Position numbers and translations under genes: made by a program. From Robiginitalea sp. (GTDB lineage: Bacteria; Bacteroidota; Bacteroidia; Flavobacteriales; Flavobacteriaceae), in contig JAHECA010000004.1 in assembly GCA_024642005.1 (NCBI GenBank), positions 1-64,000 on the forward strand: a stretch of 64,000 nt of DNA, in the 5' to 3' direction. Positions 24,995 through 33,021 of the stretch are shown in pieces. Below the pieces are notes generated by a model. That model was not told the origin of the DNA. It made no database searches and worked only from the letters and a program-made list of their open reading frames with translations. Each line of letters starts with the position of its first letter. Position 1 is the first letter of the stretch.

Positions 24995-26374
24995 ATGAGC
25001 AGGTCGCTCCTTACTTTCTGGAACCTGCACCGGATTCCCCTGCTGATGGTCCTGCTGAGCATGGGCTTTTATGCCGCCTTTGCCTACGACCTGGTGCGCA
25101 GCGATTCGACAAAGCTCCTCACCCTGCTGGCCGGGCTCTTTTTCCTTTGCTACAAGCTGATACAGTTCGAAAAATGGAACTACCGCTTTTTGGTGGGGGC
25201 AGGCATCCTGTTCCGCCTGGTATTCCTGCTGGCCGTACCGAATCTTTCGCCCGACTACTATCGATTTATCTGGGACGGCAGCCTGCTGGCACAGGGCTTC
25301 AACCCGTATTTGTTCACCCCCGGCCAGTGGATGGAGGGGGCTGGGCCAGCCTTCCCCCTGGCTGAGCAGCTCTACCAGGGCATGGAATCGCTCAGCGCCT
25401 CAAACTACAGCAACTACCCCCCGGTGAACCAATACTTCTTCGCCCTGGCCCAAATCCTGGGCGGGGGTACCCTGCTAGGCAGCATCATCGCCTTGCGGGC
25501 CACGGTGATTCTTGCAGACCTGGGCATCCTCTATATCGGGCGCAGGCTGCTCAGGCAACTCAACAAGCCGCCCCATATGATCTTCTGGTATTTCCTGAAT
25601 CCAATGGTTATCGTGGAGCTTACCGGCAACCTGCATTTTGAAGGCGTCATGTTGTTTTTCTTTGTCCTGGCCATGTACCTGGTCCTGCAGGGAAGATGGG
25701 CCCTGGGAGCCATTCCGTTTGCCCTTTCCATAGGCGTAAAGCTCATGCCGCTCATGTTGCTGCCCCTGCTGCTGCCGGTATTGGGCTGGAAACGGAGCGC
25801 TGTTTTCTTCGGGATCGTGGGGGGCGTACTGCTTGCCTGCCTCTCCCCGCTGTACTTCCCGGAGTTCGGCCCACATTACCTGCAGACCCTCAGGCTCTGG
25901 TTCTCCAATTTCGAATTCAATGCCGGCCTTTACAGCCTGGCCGAACGGCTGGCCGTATGGAAAGGGGCAAAACCCTGGCAGTTCATAGCCGAGTACGGGC
26001 GGTTTGTGCCCTGGGTTACGGCCATCCTCTGCCTGGGGCTCTCCCTGCATCCCAAAATGCGGCAGGGACGGCACTGGTTCAGCGGGGCCCTGGCGGTAAT
26101 GGCCCTGTATTACCTGATTGCCGCGGTGGTACACCCGTGGTACCTCACCTTCCCGCTGCTCCTGAGCCTGTTTACCCGCTGGCGCTTCCCCCTGGTCTGG
26201 TCGGCCCTGGTACTGGTATCGTATACCGCTTACTCCGGCCCCCGGGTCGAAGAGAAAACCGCGTGGTTGCTTTTTGAATATTTTGCAGTATATGGCTTTA
26301 TGATCTACGAAATCGTTACGTACAGAGGTAATATTTTTGCACTTTCCAAAAATTCAGGCTCTGAAACTGCCTGA
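24995..26374 (+). CDS. GT-C fold membrane glycosyltransferase (mannosyltransferase-like)
   Basis: About 459 residues with roughly eleven hydrophobic spans. The first loop contains LSPDYYRFIWDGSLLAQGFN, the D-x-x-RY-x-WDG-G-NPY pattern of polyprenyl-phosphate-sugar dependent GT-C enzymes (GT87/GT83-like). Later segments such as NYPPVNQYFFALAQILGGG and GNLHFEGVMLFFFVLAMYL fit the same class. It would add a hexose from a lipid carrier on the outer face of the inner membrane, which fits the polyprenyl-phosphate-type GT2 two genes upstream. The start MSRSLLTFW at 24995 is preferred over a Met nine codons earlier. A terminator upstream means it needs its own promoter; only a weak TTACTTG is seen. 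Confidence 0.75.
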   Translation: MSRSLLTFWNLHRIPLLMVLLSMGFYAAFAYDLVRSDSTKLLTLLAGLFFLCYKLIQFEKWNYRFLVGAGILFRLVFLLAVPNLSPDYYRFIWDGSLLAQGFNPYLFTPGQWMEGAGPAFPLAEQLYQGMESLSASNYSNYPPVNQYFFALAQILGGGTLLGSIIALRATVILADLGILYIGRRLLRQLNKPPHMIFWYFLNPMVIVELTGNLHFEGVMLFFFVLAMYLVLQGRWALGAIPFALSIGVKLMPLMLLPLLLPVLGWKRSAVFFGIVGGVLLACLSPLYFPEFGPHYLQTLRLWFSNFEFNAGLYSLAERLAVWKGAKPWQFIAEYGRFVPWVTAILCLGLSLHPKMRQGRHWFSGALAVMALYYLIAAVVHPWYLTFPLLLSLFTRWRFPLVWSALVLVSYTAYSGPRVEEKTAWLLFEYFAVYGFMIYEIVTYRGNIFALSKNSGSETA

Positions 26375-26568
26375 TGAATAATATTTGTACATTTGATCTT
26401 GAAATGAAAGATCACGCACCAAATTCCGGAACTGCCCTTTTCTTCACAGTGCCGCACCGGCCCGAACGTCGCCGCCCGTAAGGGTGCGCTATAGTTTTGG
26501 AATTAGGTGAGTCCATTTCCGCATTATCCGTTTCTCTTTTCCCCTTACTTTACTTAATTTAATTGGCA
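26375..26568 (+). promoter_or_regulatory. Leader region of the arginine operon
   Basis: A TAATATTTG near 26384-26392 is a weak -7 candidate. Downstream are a 6-bp hairpin (GATCTT with AAGATC) and a possible long-range stem, CCAAATTCC near 26419 with GGAATTAGG near 26500, enclosing GCACC/GGTGC. No ArgR-type box is convincing. The structure could serve regulation, but this is not established. Confidence 0.3.
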
Positions 26569-27198
26569 ATGGACATTGTTATTGCTAATGCATCACATGT
26601 AAAATTCGCAGAGATCATCTGCGACACTATTGCAGAATCGGCAAAAATCCGGGGCACCGGAATCGCGAAGCGAACGCCTGAATACATCATCAAAAAAATG
26701 ATGAACGGCAATGCCATTATCGCGATAGAAGGCGACCAGTTTGCCGGGTTCTGTTACATTGAGGCATGGGGCCACCAGAAATACGTGGCCAATTCGGGCC
26801 TGATCGTACACCCCGATTTCCGCAACCAGGGCCTGGCCAAGAAGATCAAGAAAGCCATTTTCGACCTTTCCCGGAAAAAATTCCCGGAAGCCAAGATTTT
26901 TGGCATCACCACCGGGCTGGCCGTCATGAAAATGAACTACGAGCTGGGATACCGCCCGGTTACCTTCTCAGAACTTACCGACGACCCGGAGTTCTGGAAG
27001 GGATGCCAGACCTGTAAGAATTTCGATATCCTTACCCGCACCGAACGCAAAATGTGCCTGTGCACGGGCATGCTATACGACCCGGCCGAACCCCGGGCCG
27101 AACGGGTCGCCCGGTCTGATAAAAAGATCAGCAGGAAAACTTTTGAACGGCTGAGAAGCATTAAGGAAACCCTCTTTCTAAAAAAGAAGAACACATGA
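26569..27198 (+). CDS. GNAT acyltransferase with Cys-rich tail; candidate N-acylglutamate synthase
   Basis: A 209-residue GNAT-fold protein and first gene of the arginine operon. The acetyl-CoA region is VANSGLIVHPDFRNQGLAKK (about 73-92), and TGLAVMKMNYELGYRPV matches the final GNAT strand. After it comes a cysteine cluster, C146, C149, C163 and C165 (GCQTCKNFDI and RKMCLCTGML), that could bind zinc. No other N-acylglutamate synthase is present in the operon, so this is the best candidate for the first step of the pathway; whether acetyl or succinyl-CoA is used is unknown. The ATG at 26569 is preferred over the TTG two codons earlier. The stop overlaps argG (ATGA). Confidence 0.72.
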   Translation: MDIVIANASHVKFAEIICDTIAESAKIRGTGIAKRTPEYIIKKMMNGNAIIAIEGDQFAGFCYIEAWGHQKYVANSGLIVHPDFRNQGLAKKIKKAIFDLSRKKFPEAKIFGITTGLAVMKMNYELGYRPVTFSELTDDPEFWKGCQTCKNFDILTRTERKMCLCTGMLYDPAEPRAERVARSDKKISRKTFERLRSIKETLFLKKKNT

Positions 27199-28382
27199 AA
27201 AAACTCGTACTGGCCTACAGCGGCGGGCTCGATACCTCCTATTGCGCCCACCAGCTCTCACACCAGGAAGGCTTTGAAGTCCATGCTGTTACCGTAAACA
27301 CCGGTGGCTTCAGCACGGAAGAACTGAAGGCCATCGAAGCCAGGGCCCTCGAGCTCGGTGCAGCCACCTATAAAGCCATTGGCGCCGAGCAGGTATTTTA
27401 CGACCGCGTTGTGAAGTACCTCATCTTCGGCAACGTGCTGCGCAACAACACTTATCCGCTCTCGGTAAGTGCCGAACGCATCGTACAGGCGCTTGAAATC
27501 GTGCAGTATGCCCGCACGGTAGGTGCCACCCACATCGCTCATGGCAGCACGGGGGCCGGAAACGACCAGGTGCGCTTCGACCTCATCTTCCAGACCCTGG
27601 CCCCCGAAATCGAGATTGTTACGCCCATCCGCGACAGAAAGCTGTCGCGGGAGGCCGAGATTGAATACCTGAAGGCAAACGGCATTGCCTACAGCTGGGA
27701 AAAGGCAAAATACTCCATCAACAAAGGGTTGTGGGGCACTTCGGTCGGAGGGGCCGAAACCCTTGGTTCGCGCGAGGCCCTGCCCGAACAGGCTTATCCG
27801 AGCCAGGTTAGCATCACTGACCCCCGCACGGTCTGCCTGGGATTTACCCGGGGCGAATTTACCGCACTCAACGGGGTCGAGGCCCCGCCTGTTGCCAACA
27901 TACAGGCGCTTGAAAAAATAGCCTCGGCCTATGGCATTGGCCGCGACATACACGTTGGCGACACCATTATCGGCATTAAAGGCCGGGTCGGGTTCGAGGC
28001 CGCTTCGGCCCTGATCACCCTGAAGGCGCACCACCTGCTCGAAAAGCACACCCTGAGCAAGTGGCAACAGTTCCAGAAGGAACAGCTGGCTAATTTCTAC
28101 GGGATGCTGCTCCATGAAGGGCAGTACCTCGACGAGGTGATGCGCAACATCGAAGCCTTCCTGGCCGATACCCAGCGCCATGTAAGCGGAGAGGTGTTCG
28201 TGCGCCTGCACCCCAACCGGTTTGAACTTGAAGGCATTAAGTCGGCCAACGACCTGATGAACGCCTCCTTCGGCAGCTACGGGGAAATGAACAAAGGATG
28301 GACAGCCGACGAAGCCAAGGGCTTTATCAAAATCCTTTCCACGCCAGGCAAAATCGCCAGCCAAATACACGACAAGTCATGA
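27195..28382 (+). CDS. argG: Argininosuccinate synthase
   Basis: Joins citrulline and aspartate with ATP to argininosuccinate. The 395-residue product starts MKKLVLAYSGGLDTSYCAHQ with the PP-loop (AYSGGLDTS, 7-15). The family blocks IAHGSTGAGNDQVRFD (about 113-128), the citrulline-binding loop PIRDRKLSREAEIEYLKANG and KYSINKGLWGTSVGG follow. Length is normal for ArgG. It starts four bases inside the GNAT gene and its stop overlaps argC (ATGA), so translation is coupled on both sides. In Bacteroidetes argG precedes the earlier pathway genes, as here. Confidence 0.95.
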   Translation: MKKLVLAYSGGLDTSYCAHQLSHQEGFEVHAVTVNTGGFSTEELKAIEARALELGAATYKAIGAEQVFYDRVVKYLIFGNVLRNNTYPLSVSAERIVQALEIVQYARTVGATHIAHGSTGAGNDQVRFDLIFQTLAPEIEIVTPIRDRKLSREAEIEYLKANGIAYSWEKAKYSINKGLWGTSVGGAETLGSREALPEQAYPSQVSITDPRTVCLGFTRGEFTALNGVEAPPVANIQALEKIASAYGIGRDIHVGDTIIGIKGRVGFEAASALITLKAHHLLEKHTLSKWQQFQKEQLANFYGMLLHEGQYLDEVMRNIEAFLADTQRHVSGEVFVRLHPNRFELEGIKSANDLMNASFGSYGEMNKGWTADEAKGFIKILSTPGKIASQIHDKS

Positions 28383-29353
28383 TTTCGGCAGGGGTCATCG
28401 GCGGGGCTGGCTATACGGGAGGGGAACTTATACGGCTGTTGTTGGAGCACCCGGAGGTGAGCCTCGACTTTGTGTACAGCACCACCCGGGCCGGGAAGCC
28501 CCTCAGCAGTGCCCACCCCGACCTGTTGGGAGTTACCGGGCAATGTTTTGCAGACAGGGTGAACGCTGGGGTAGACGTGGTATTCCTGTGCCTGGGGCAC
28601 GGCAACTCCAGCGCCTTCCTGCTGGAAAACCCTTTTTCAGACACCACCCGGGTAATTGACCTGAGCAACGATTTCCGGCTGGAGGAAAACGCCCGCTTCG
28701 AGGGCCGCGAGTTCGTGTACGGCCTGCCGGAACGCTCTCGGGAGGCAATCAAAGTTGCCCGCAACATCGCCAACCCGGGTTGCTTTGCCACCGCCATTCA
28801 ACTTGCCCTGCTGCCCCTGGCCCAGGCCGGACTGCTTGCCGAGGCCGTGCACGTAAATGCCACTACCGGCAGCACCGGGGCCGGGGTGGGCCTGTCGGAG
28901 ACGACCCACTTCAGCTGGCGCAGCAACAACCTGTCATGGTACAAGCCCTTTACGCACCAGCACCTGGGCGAAATCAACCAGAGCCTGAGGGGATTGCAGC
29001 CCAACACCGGAGAACTGTTTTTCCTGCCCATGAGGGGAAATTTCACCCGGGGTATTTTCGCGACGGCTTACACCCCTTTCGCCGGCTCGCTGGAAGAGGC
29101 CCGTGCCCTGTACCACGACTATTACGCTGCGGCGGCCTTTACGGCGCTTTCAGATGAACCCCTGCACCTGAAACAGGTGGTGAACACCAACTTCGCCCAC
29201 CTGCACCTGCACAAACACGGAGGCGTATTGCTGGTGAGCTCGGTAATCGACAACCTGCTCAAGGGGGCCTCGGGGCAGGCGGTGCAAAATATGAACCTAA
29301 TGTTCGGCCTGCCCGAACGCTGCGGCCTGAAGCTCAAGGGCAGCGCTTTTTAA
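28379..29353 (+). CDS. argC: N-acyl-gamma-glutamyl-phosphate reductase
   Basis: Reduces N-acyl-glutamyl phosphate to the semialdehyde with NADPH. The 324-residue product shows AGVIGGAGYTGGELIRLLLE (nucleotide fold, 4-23), DLSNDFRL, VYGLPE and the catalytic-cysteine motif NPGCFATAIQLALLPL with Cys135. The His-containing region is MRGNFTRGIFAT. The start ATG overlaps the argG stop. A longer frame reaching back into argG is not supported because the conserved nucleotide loop begins at this ATG. Whether the acyl group is acetyl or succinyl depends on the rest of the operon. Confidence 0.94.
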   Translation: MISAGVIGGAGYTGGELIRLLLEHPEVSLDFVYSTTRAGKPLSSAHPDLLGVTGQCFADRVNAGVDVVFLCLGHGNSSAFLLENPFSDTTRVIDLSNDFRLEENARFEGREFVYGLPERSREAIKVARNIANPGCFATAIQLALLPLAQAGLLAEAVHVNATTGSTGAGVGLSETTHFSWRSNNLSWYKPFTHQHLGEINQSLRGLQPNTGELFFLPMRGNFTRGIFATAYTPFAGSLEEARALYHDYYAAAAFTALSDEPLHLKQVVNTNFAHLHLHKHGGVLLVSSVIDNLLKGASGQAVQNMNLMFGLPERCGLKLKGSAF

Positions 29354-29364
29354 AGAAGAACACT

Positions 29365-30159
29365 ATGAAAATAGCCATTATCGGAGCCGGCAACCTTGGC
29401 TTTTCCATCGCCACAGGCATATTGCACACCGGGGGGGCCACCACCATGTACCTCACCCGCCGCAACCTCGACCCCATAAGGGATTTCGAATCGTATGGCA
29501 ACGTCAAGATCACCTCCGACAACCGGGAGGCGGTGGCGGCCTCTGACATCCTTATTTTCGCCATCCAGCCCGGCCATTTCTCGGCCATCCTGGAATCGGT
29601 AAAAGACTTACTGCACGAAAACCACGTCATCATTTCAACCATAACAGGCTATAGGATTTCCAAAATGGAGGAGATCATTGGCAATGACCAGCACATCATC
29701 CGGGCCATGCCTAATACTGCAATTGCCGTGGGCCGGTCTATGACCTGTATCTGCTCGAATGAAAAAGGCAAAAAGCGCCTTGAGCTGGCCGGGGCCATCT
29801 TCAACCGGATGGGCCACTCCATGGTTATCCCCGAGAACCAGATGCAGGCCGCCACGGTTATCTGCGCCAGCGGCATCGCCTTTTGGATGCGCCTTATCAG
29901 AGCCACGACCCAGGGGGCCATCCAACTCGGCTTTGACGCCCGGGAGGCCCAGGAACTGGCGATGCATACCTGTGCCGGGGCTGCTGAACTCCTCATTACC
30001 TCCGGAAATCATCCCGAAGAAGAAATCGACCGGGTTACCACCCCCATGGGGTGCACCATCGAAGGCCTGAATGAAATGGAGCACCAGGGGCTTAGTTCTT
30101 CCCTTATCAGGGGCATAGTTGCCTCTTACGACAAAATTTCTCAAATCCGCAAAGCATAG
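29365..30159 (+). CDS. proC: Pyrroline-5-carboxylate reductase family protein
   Basis: A 264-residue NAD(P)-dependent reductase: IAIIGAGNLGFSIATGIL gives the Rossmann fold, then FAIQPGHF, ISTITGYRISKMEEII, IIRAMPNTAIAVGRSMT (the conserved PNTP-like motif) and VTTPMGCTIEGLNEMEHQGL (the dimerisation block). It would turn pyrroline-5-carboxylate into proline. Its place between argC and argD is unexpected for a proline enzyme but seems typical of flavobacterial arginine operons (from memory). A link could be glutamate-semialdehyde or ornithine chemistry, but no experiment is known to me. Spacing to argC is 11 bp. Confidence 0.88.
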   Translation: MKIAIIGAGNLGFSIATGILHTGGATTMYLTRRNLDPIRDFESYGNVKITSDNREAVAASDILIFAIQPGHFSAILESVKDLLHENHVIISTITGYRISKMEEIIGNDQHIIRAMPNTAIAVGRSMTCICSNEKGKKRLELAGAIFNRMGHSMVIPENQMQAATVICASGIAFWMRLIRATTQGAIQLGFDAREAQELAMHTCAGAAELLITSGNHPEEEIDRVTTPMGCTIEGLNEMEHQGLSSSLIRGIVASYDKISQIRKA

Positions 30160-30163
30160 GCTT

Positions 30164-31291
30164 ATGGAACTGTTTGACGTGTACCCCCTGTACGACATCA
30201 CCCCGGTGTCGGCTTCGGGAAGTTGGATAACCGACGACAAAGGGGAACGCTACCTGGACCTTTACGGCGGGCACGCCGTAATCTCAATTGGCCACACCCA
30301 CCCGCATTACGTAAAGCGCCTGGAAGGGCAGTTGCGGCAGATCGCCTTTTACAGCAACTCGGTCCAGAACCCGCTCCAGCAGCAGATGGCCGACAAGCTG
30401 GGCGTTGTTTCGGGTTGCGAGGAGTACCGGCTGTTCCTGTGCAATTCAGGGGCAGAAGCCAATGAAAATGCGCTGAAGCTGGCCTCATTCCACACCGGGA
30501 AGGCCCGGGTGGTGGCTTTTAAAAACAGCTTCCACGGCCGCACCTCGGCCGCGGTTGCCGCCACCGACAACCCGGCCCTGGTGGCGCCCCTGAACGCGTC
30601 GCACCAGGTCACCTTTTTACCCCTCAACCAACCCGGCCCACTAGAGGCCGAATTGCAAAAAGGCGATGTTTGCGCGGTGATTCTGGAAGGCATACAGGGC
30701 GTGGGCGGGCTCGATATGGCCAGTCCGGCATTTTACCAGGCGGCCTCAGAGCTCTGCCGGCAGTACGGGGCCGTGCTCATTGCAGATGAGGTACAATGCG
30801 GCTTTGGCCGCAGCGGCCGTTTTTTTGCTTTCCAGCACAGCAGGGCTCTGCCTGGCATTATCAGCATAGCCAAGGGCATGGGCAACGGCTTCCCGGTGGG
30901 CGGCATCCTGATCCACCCCGATATTCAGGCCTCGCACGGCCTGCTGGGCACCACCTTCGGCGGCAACCACCTGGCCTGCGCGGCGGTCATCGCCGTGCTC
31001 GAGGTCATGGAAAGCGAACAGCTGCAGGACCACGCGGCCCAAATGGAAAAGTATGTGCGGAAAAAAGCGGCTGAAATCCCGGCCATAAAAGAGGTGAAGG
31101 GACAAGGGCTCATGCTCGGCCTGTTGTTCGATTTCGAGGTGGCCGAACTTCGGAAGCGGCTTATATTCGACCACCACATCTTTACGGGCAGCGCCAAAAA
31201 CAAGCAGTTGCTGCGCGTTTTGCCCGCCCTGAATGTTACCCCCGAGGCGCTCGACCTGTTGTTCGCCGCATTGAAAACCGAACTGACATGA
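30164..31291 (+). CDS. argD: Acetyl/succinylornithine aminotransferase
   Basis: PLP enzyme that converts the N-acyl-glutamate semialdehyde to N-acylornithine. The 375-residue product shows YGGHAVISIGHTHPHYVKRL (34-53), FLCNSGAEANENALKLA (91-107), FKNSFHGRTSAAVAAT, LIADEVQCGFGRSGRFFAFQ (Asp208, Gln211) and the PLP lysine in ISIAKGMGNGFPVGG (K237). The ATG at 30164 is 4 bp after the proC stop; the frame's earlier Met lies inside proC. The stop overlaps the transcarbamylase start. Known family members accept either acyl group. Confidence 0.93.
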   Translation: MELFDVYPLYDITPVSASGSWITDDKGERYLDLYGGHAVISIGHTHPHYVKRLEGQLRQIAFYSNSVQNPLQQQMADKLGVVSGCEEYRLFLCNSGAEANENALKLASFHTGKARVVAFKNSFHGRTSAAVAATDNPALVAPLNASHQVTFLPLNQPGPLEAELQKGDVCAVILEGIQGVGGLDMASPAFYQAASELCRQYGAVLIADEVQCGFGRSGRFFAFQHSRALPGIISIAKGMGNGFPVGGILIHPDIQASHGLLGTTFGGNHLACAAVIAVLEVMESEQLQDHAAQMEKYVRKKAAEIPAIKEVKGQGLMLGLLFDFEVAELRKRLIFDHHIFTGSAKNKQLLRVLPALNVTPEALDLLFAALKTELT

Positions 31292-32229
31292 ATCACTATA
31301 ACCATACCGACGATATTCCCGATCTCCCGGCCTGGCTGGAAAGAGGCCGGCAGCTGGCCGCCAACCCGCGTCTGCTGCAAGACCTCGGGCGCGGCAAAAC
31401 GCTGTGCCTGCTCTTTTTCAACAGCAGCCTTCGAACCCGCCTGAGCACACAGAAAGCGGCCATGTTGCTGGGGCTGGAGGTCATGGTCATGAACTTCGGC
31501 TCTGAGGGCTGGAACCTGGAATTCGCAGACGGAACCCGCATGGACGGGGGTACAGCCGAACATATCAAGGAAGCAGCAGCCGTTGTGGGGCAGTACGCAG
31601 ACCTGGTTGGGATTCGTGCCTTCGCAGGCCTGAAAGACCGGGAGGCCGACTACGCCGAACAGGTGTTGAACGGCTTTGTCCGCTATGCCGGGGTGCCCAT
31701 CCTGAACATGGAAAGTGCCACGGGCCACCCGCTGCAGGCTCTGGCCGATGCGCTTACCATCGATACATACCGCCGTACGGCCCGGCCTAAGGTGGTATTG
31801 TCGTGGGCACCACATCCACGCGCCCTCCCACAGGCGGTGGCCAACTCCTTTGTGCAGATGATGCGGCGTATGGACGTCGATTTTACGGTAACACATCCGC
31901 CCGGGTACGATCTGGCGCCCGGGGTTATGGGTGGTCTCCAACCCGTGTACGACCAGAAAGAAGCACTGCAGGGAGCCGATTTCGTCTATGTGAAGAACTG
32001 GAGCAGCTATACCGATTACGGGACCATCCTGAATCAGGATCCGGCCTGGATGATGACAGCCGACAAACTGGGCGACGCCTATTTCATGCATTGCCTGCCG
32101 GTACGCCGCAATGTGGTGGTGGCAGATGCCGTGCTCGACGGCCCGCGTTCCCTGGTCATTCCCCTGGCGGCTAACCGCACGGTGTCTGCACAGCTCGCTT
32201 TGGCCCATTTGCTGGAAACGAATTCCTGA
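31288..32229 (+). CDS. argF': N-acylornithine carbamoyltransferase, predicted succinyl type
   Basis: Carbamoylates N-acylornithine, the variant arginine route of Bacteroidetes and Xanthomonas. The 313-residue product has the carbamoyl-phosphate loop FFNSSLRTRLST (43-54), GVRAF-like GIRAFAG, NMESATGHPLQALADA and HCLPVRRNVVVADAV (the acyl-binding region). In the 80s loop the motif is MDGGTAEHIKEA, with Ala90 where the Xanthomonas acetyl enzyme has Glu92 and the B. fragilis succinyl enzyme has Pro90. Published mutants changing that Glu to Ser, Pro or Ala switched activity to succinylornithine (recalled from the literature), so a succinyl preference is predicted. The start overlaps argD. Confidence 0.88.
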   Translation: MNHYNHTDDIPDLPAWLERGRQLAANPRLLQDLGRGKTLCLLFFNSSLRTRLSTQKAAMLLGLEVMVMNFGSEGWNLEFADGTRMDGGTAEHIKEAAAVVGQYADLVGIRAFAGLKDREADYAEQVLNGFVRYAGVPILNMESATGHPLQALADALTIDTYRRTARPKVVLSWAPHPRALPQAVANSFVQMMRRMDVDFTVTHPPGYDLAPGVMGGLQPVYDQKEALQGADFVYVKNWSSYTDYGTILNQDPAWMMTADKLGDAYFMHCLPVRRNVVVADAVLDGPRSLVIPLAANRTVSAQLALAHLLETNS

Positions 32230-32241
32230 ACCGATGCCCCT

Positions 32242-33021
32242 ATGAAACCAACTGTATCCATCGTAAAAATAGGAGGGGCCTTCCTGGAAACACCGGGGCT
32301 GGTAGAGACGTTTACAGGTGCCTTTGCCGCCATGCCCGGGCTCAAGGTGCTCATCCACGGCGGCGGGCAACGCGCTACCCAGCTCAGCACGCGACTGGGT
32401 ATCGAGCCCCAAATGGTCGACGGGCGTCGGATTACCGATGCAGCCGCCCTGGAGGTGGCCGTCATGGTCTATGGGGGCTGGGCCAATAAAACGCTGGTGG
32501 CCCGCCTGCAGGCTCTGGGCTGCCCGGCCCTGGGGGTAAGCGGTGCAGACGCCGACCTGATACGGGCACATAAAAGGCCGGTCGGGGCTATTGATTACGG
32601 TTTTGTGGGCGATGTGGAACAGGTAAACCTGCCAGCCCTCAAAGCCCTGCTCGGAGCAGGGCTTGTTCCGGTCTTCTGCGCCCTGACCCACGACGGAAAG
32701 GGCCAGATGCTGAACACGAATGCCGACACCATTGCAGCCGAACTGGCCATTGCCCTGGGGGCTGAATTCGAAAGCCACCTTTTTTACTGCTTTGAAAAGG
32801 AAGGGGTGCTGCGCGATGTGAACGACCCGGGCAGTGTCATTCCGGTAATTGATCCGGACCTGTACAAGTCGCTCAAAGACGGGCAGCAAATTGCTGCCGG
32901 CATGCTCCCCAAGCTGCACAATTGCTTCCAATCGCTGCAGCGCGGAGTGGGCAGGGTCTTTATCGGCTCCCCTGCCCTGCTGAGCCCACAGCGAAAAACC
33001 TTTACAGAAGTAACCCTATGA
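32242..33021 (+). CDS. argB: N-acylglutamate kinase
   Basis: Phosphorylates the gamma-carboxylate of N-acylglutamate. The 259-residue product has the amino-acid-kinase motifs VSIVKIGGAFLETPG (5-19), VLIHGGGQRATQLSTRLGI (36-54), VDGRRITDAAALEVAVMVY, LGVSGADADLI and MLNTNADTIAAELAIALGAE, and LPKLHNCFQSLQRGV near the C-terminus. The conserved Lys (KIGG), Gly-rich loop and Asp of NADT are in place. Length is typical of the short bacterial ArgB. It starts 12 bp after the transcarbamylase, and its stop overlaps the M20 deacylase (ATGA). Confidence 0.93.
   Translation: MKPTVSIVKIGGAFLETPGLVETFTGAFAAMPGLKVLIHGGGQRATQLSTRLGIEPQMVDGRRITDAAALEVAVMVYGGWANKTLVARLQALGCPALGVSGADADLIRAHKRPVGAIDYGFVGDVEQVNLPALKALLGAGLVPVFCALTHDGKGQMLNTNADTIAAELAIALGAEFESHLFYCFEKEGVLRDVNDPGSVIPVIDPDLYKSLKDGQQIAAGMLPKLHNCFQSLQRGVGRVFIGSPALLSPQRKTFTEVTL

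Noticed and set aside
27258-28370. 370-residue minus-strand gene
   Set aside because: Exactly antisense to argG with no family resemblance.
30925-32931. 668-residue minus-strand gene across argD-argF'-argB
   Set aside because: Entirely antisense to three strongly conserved arginine genes and without a recognisable domain.
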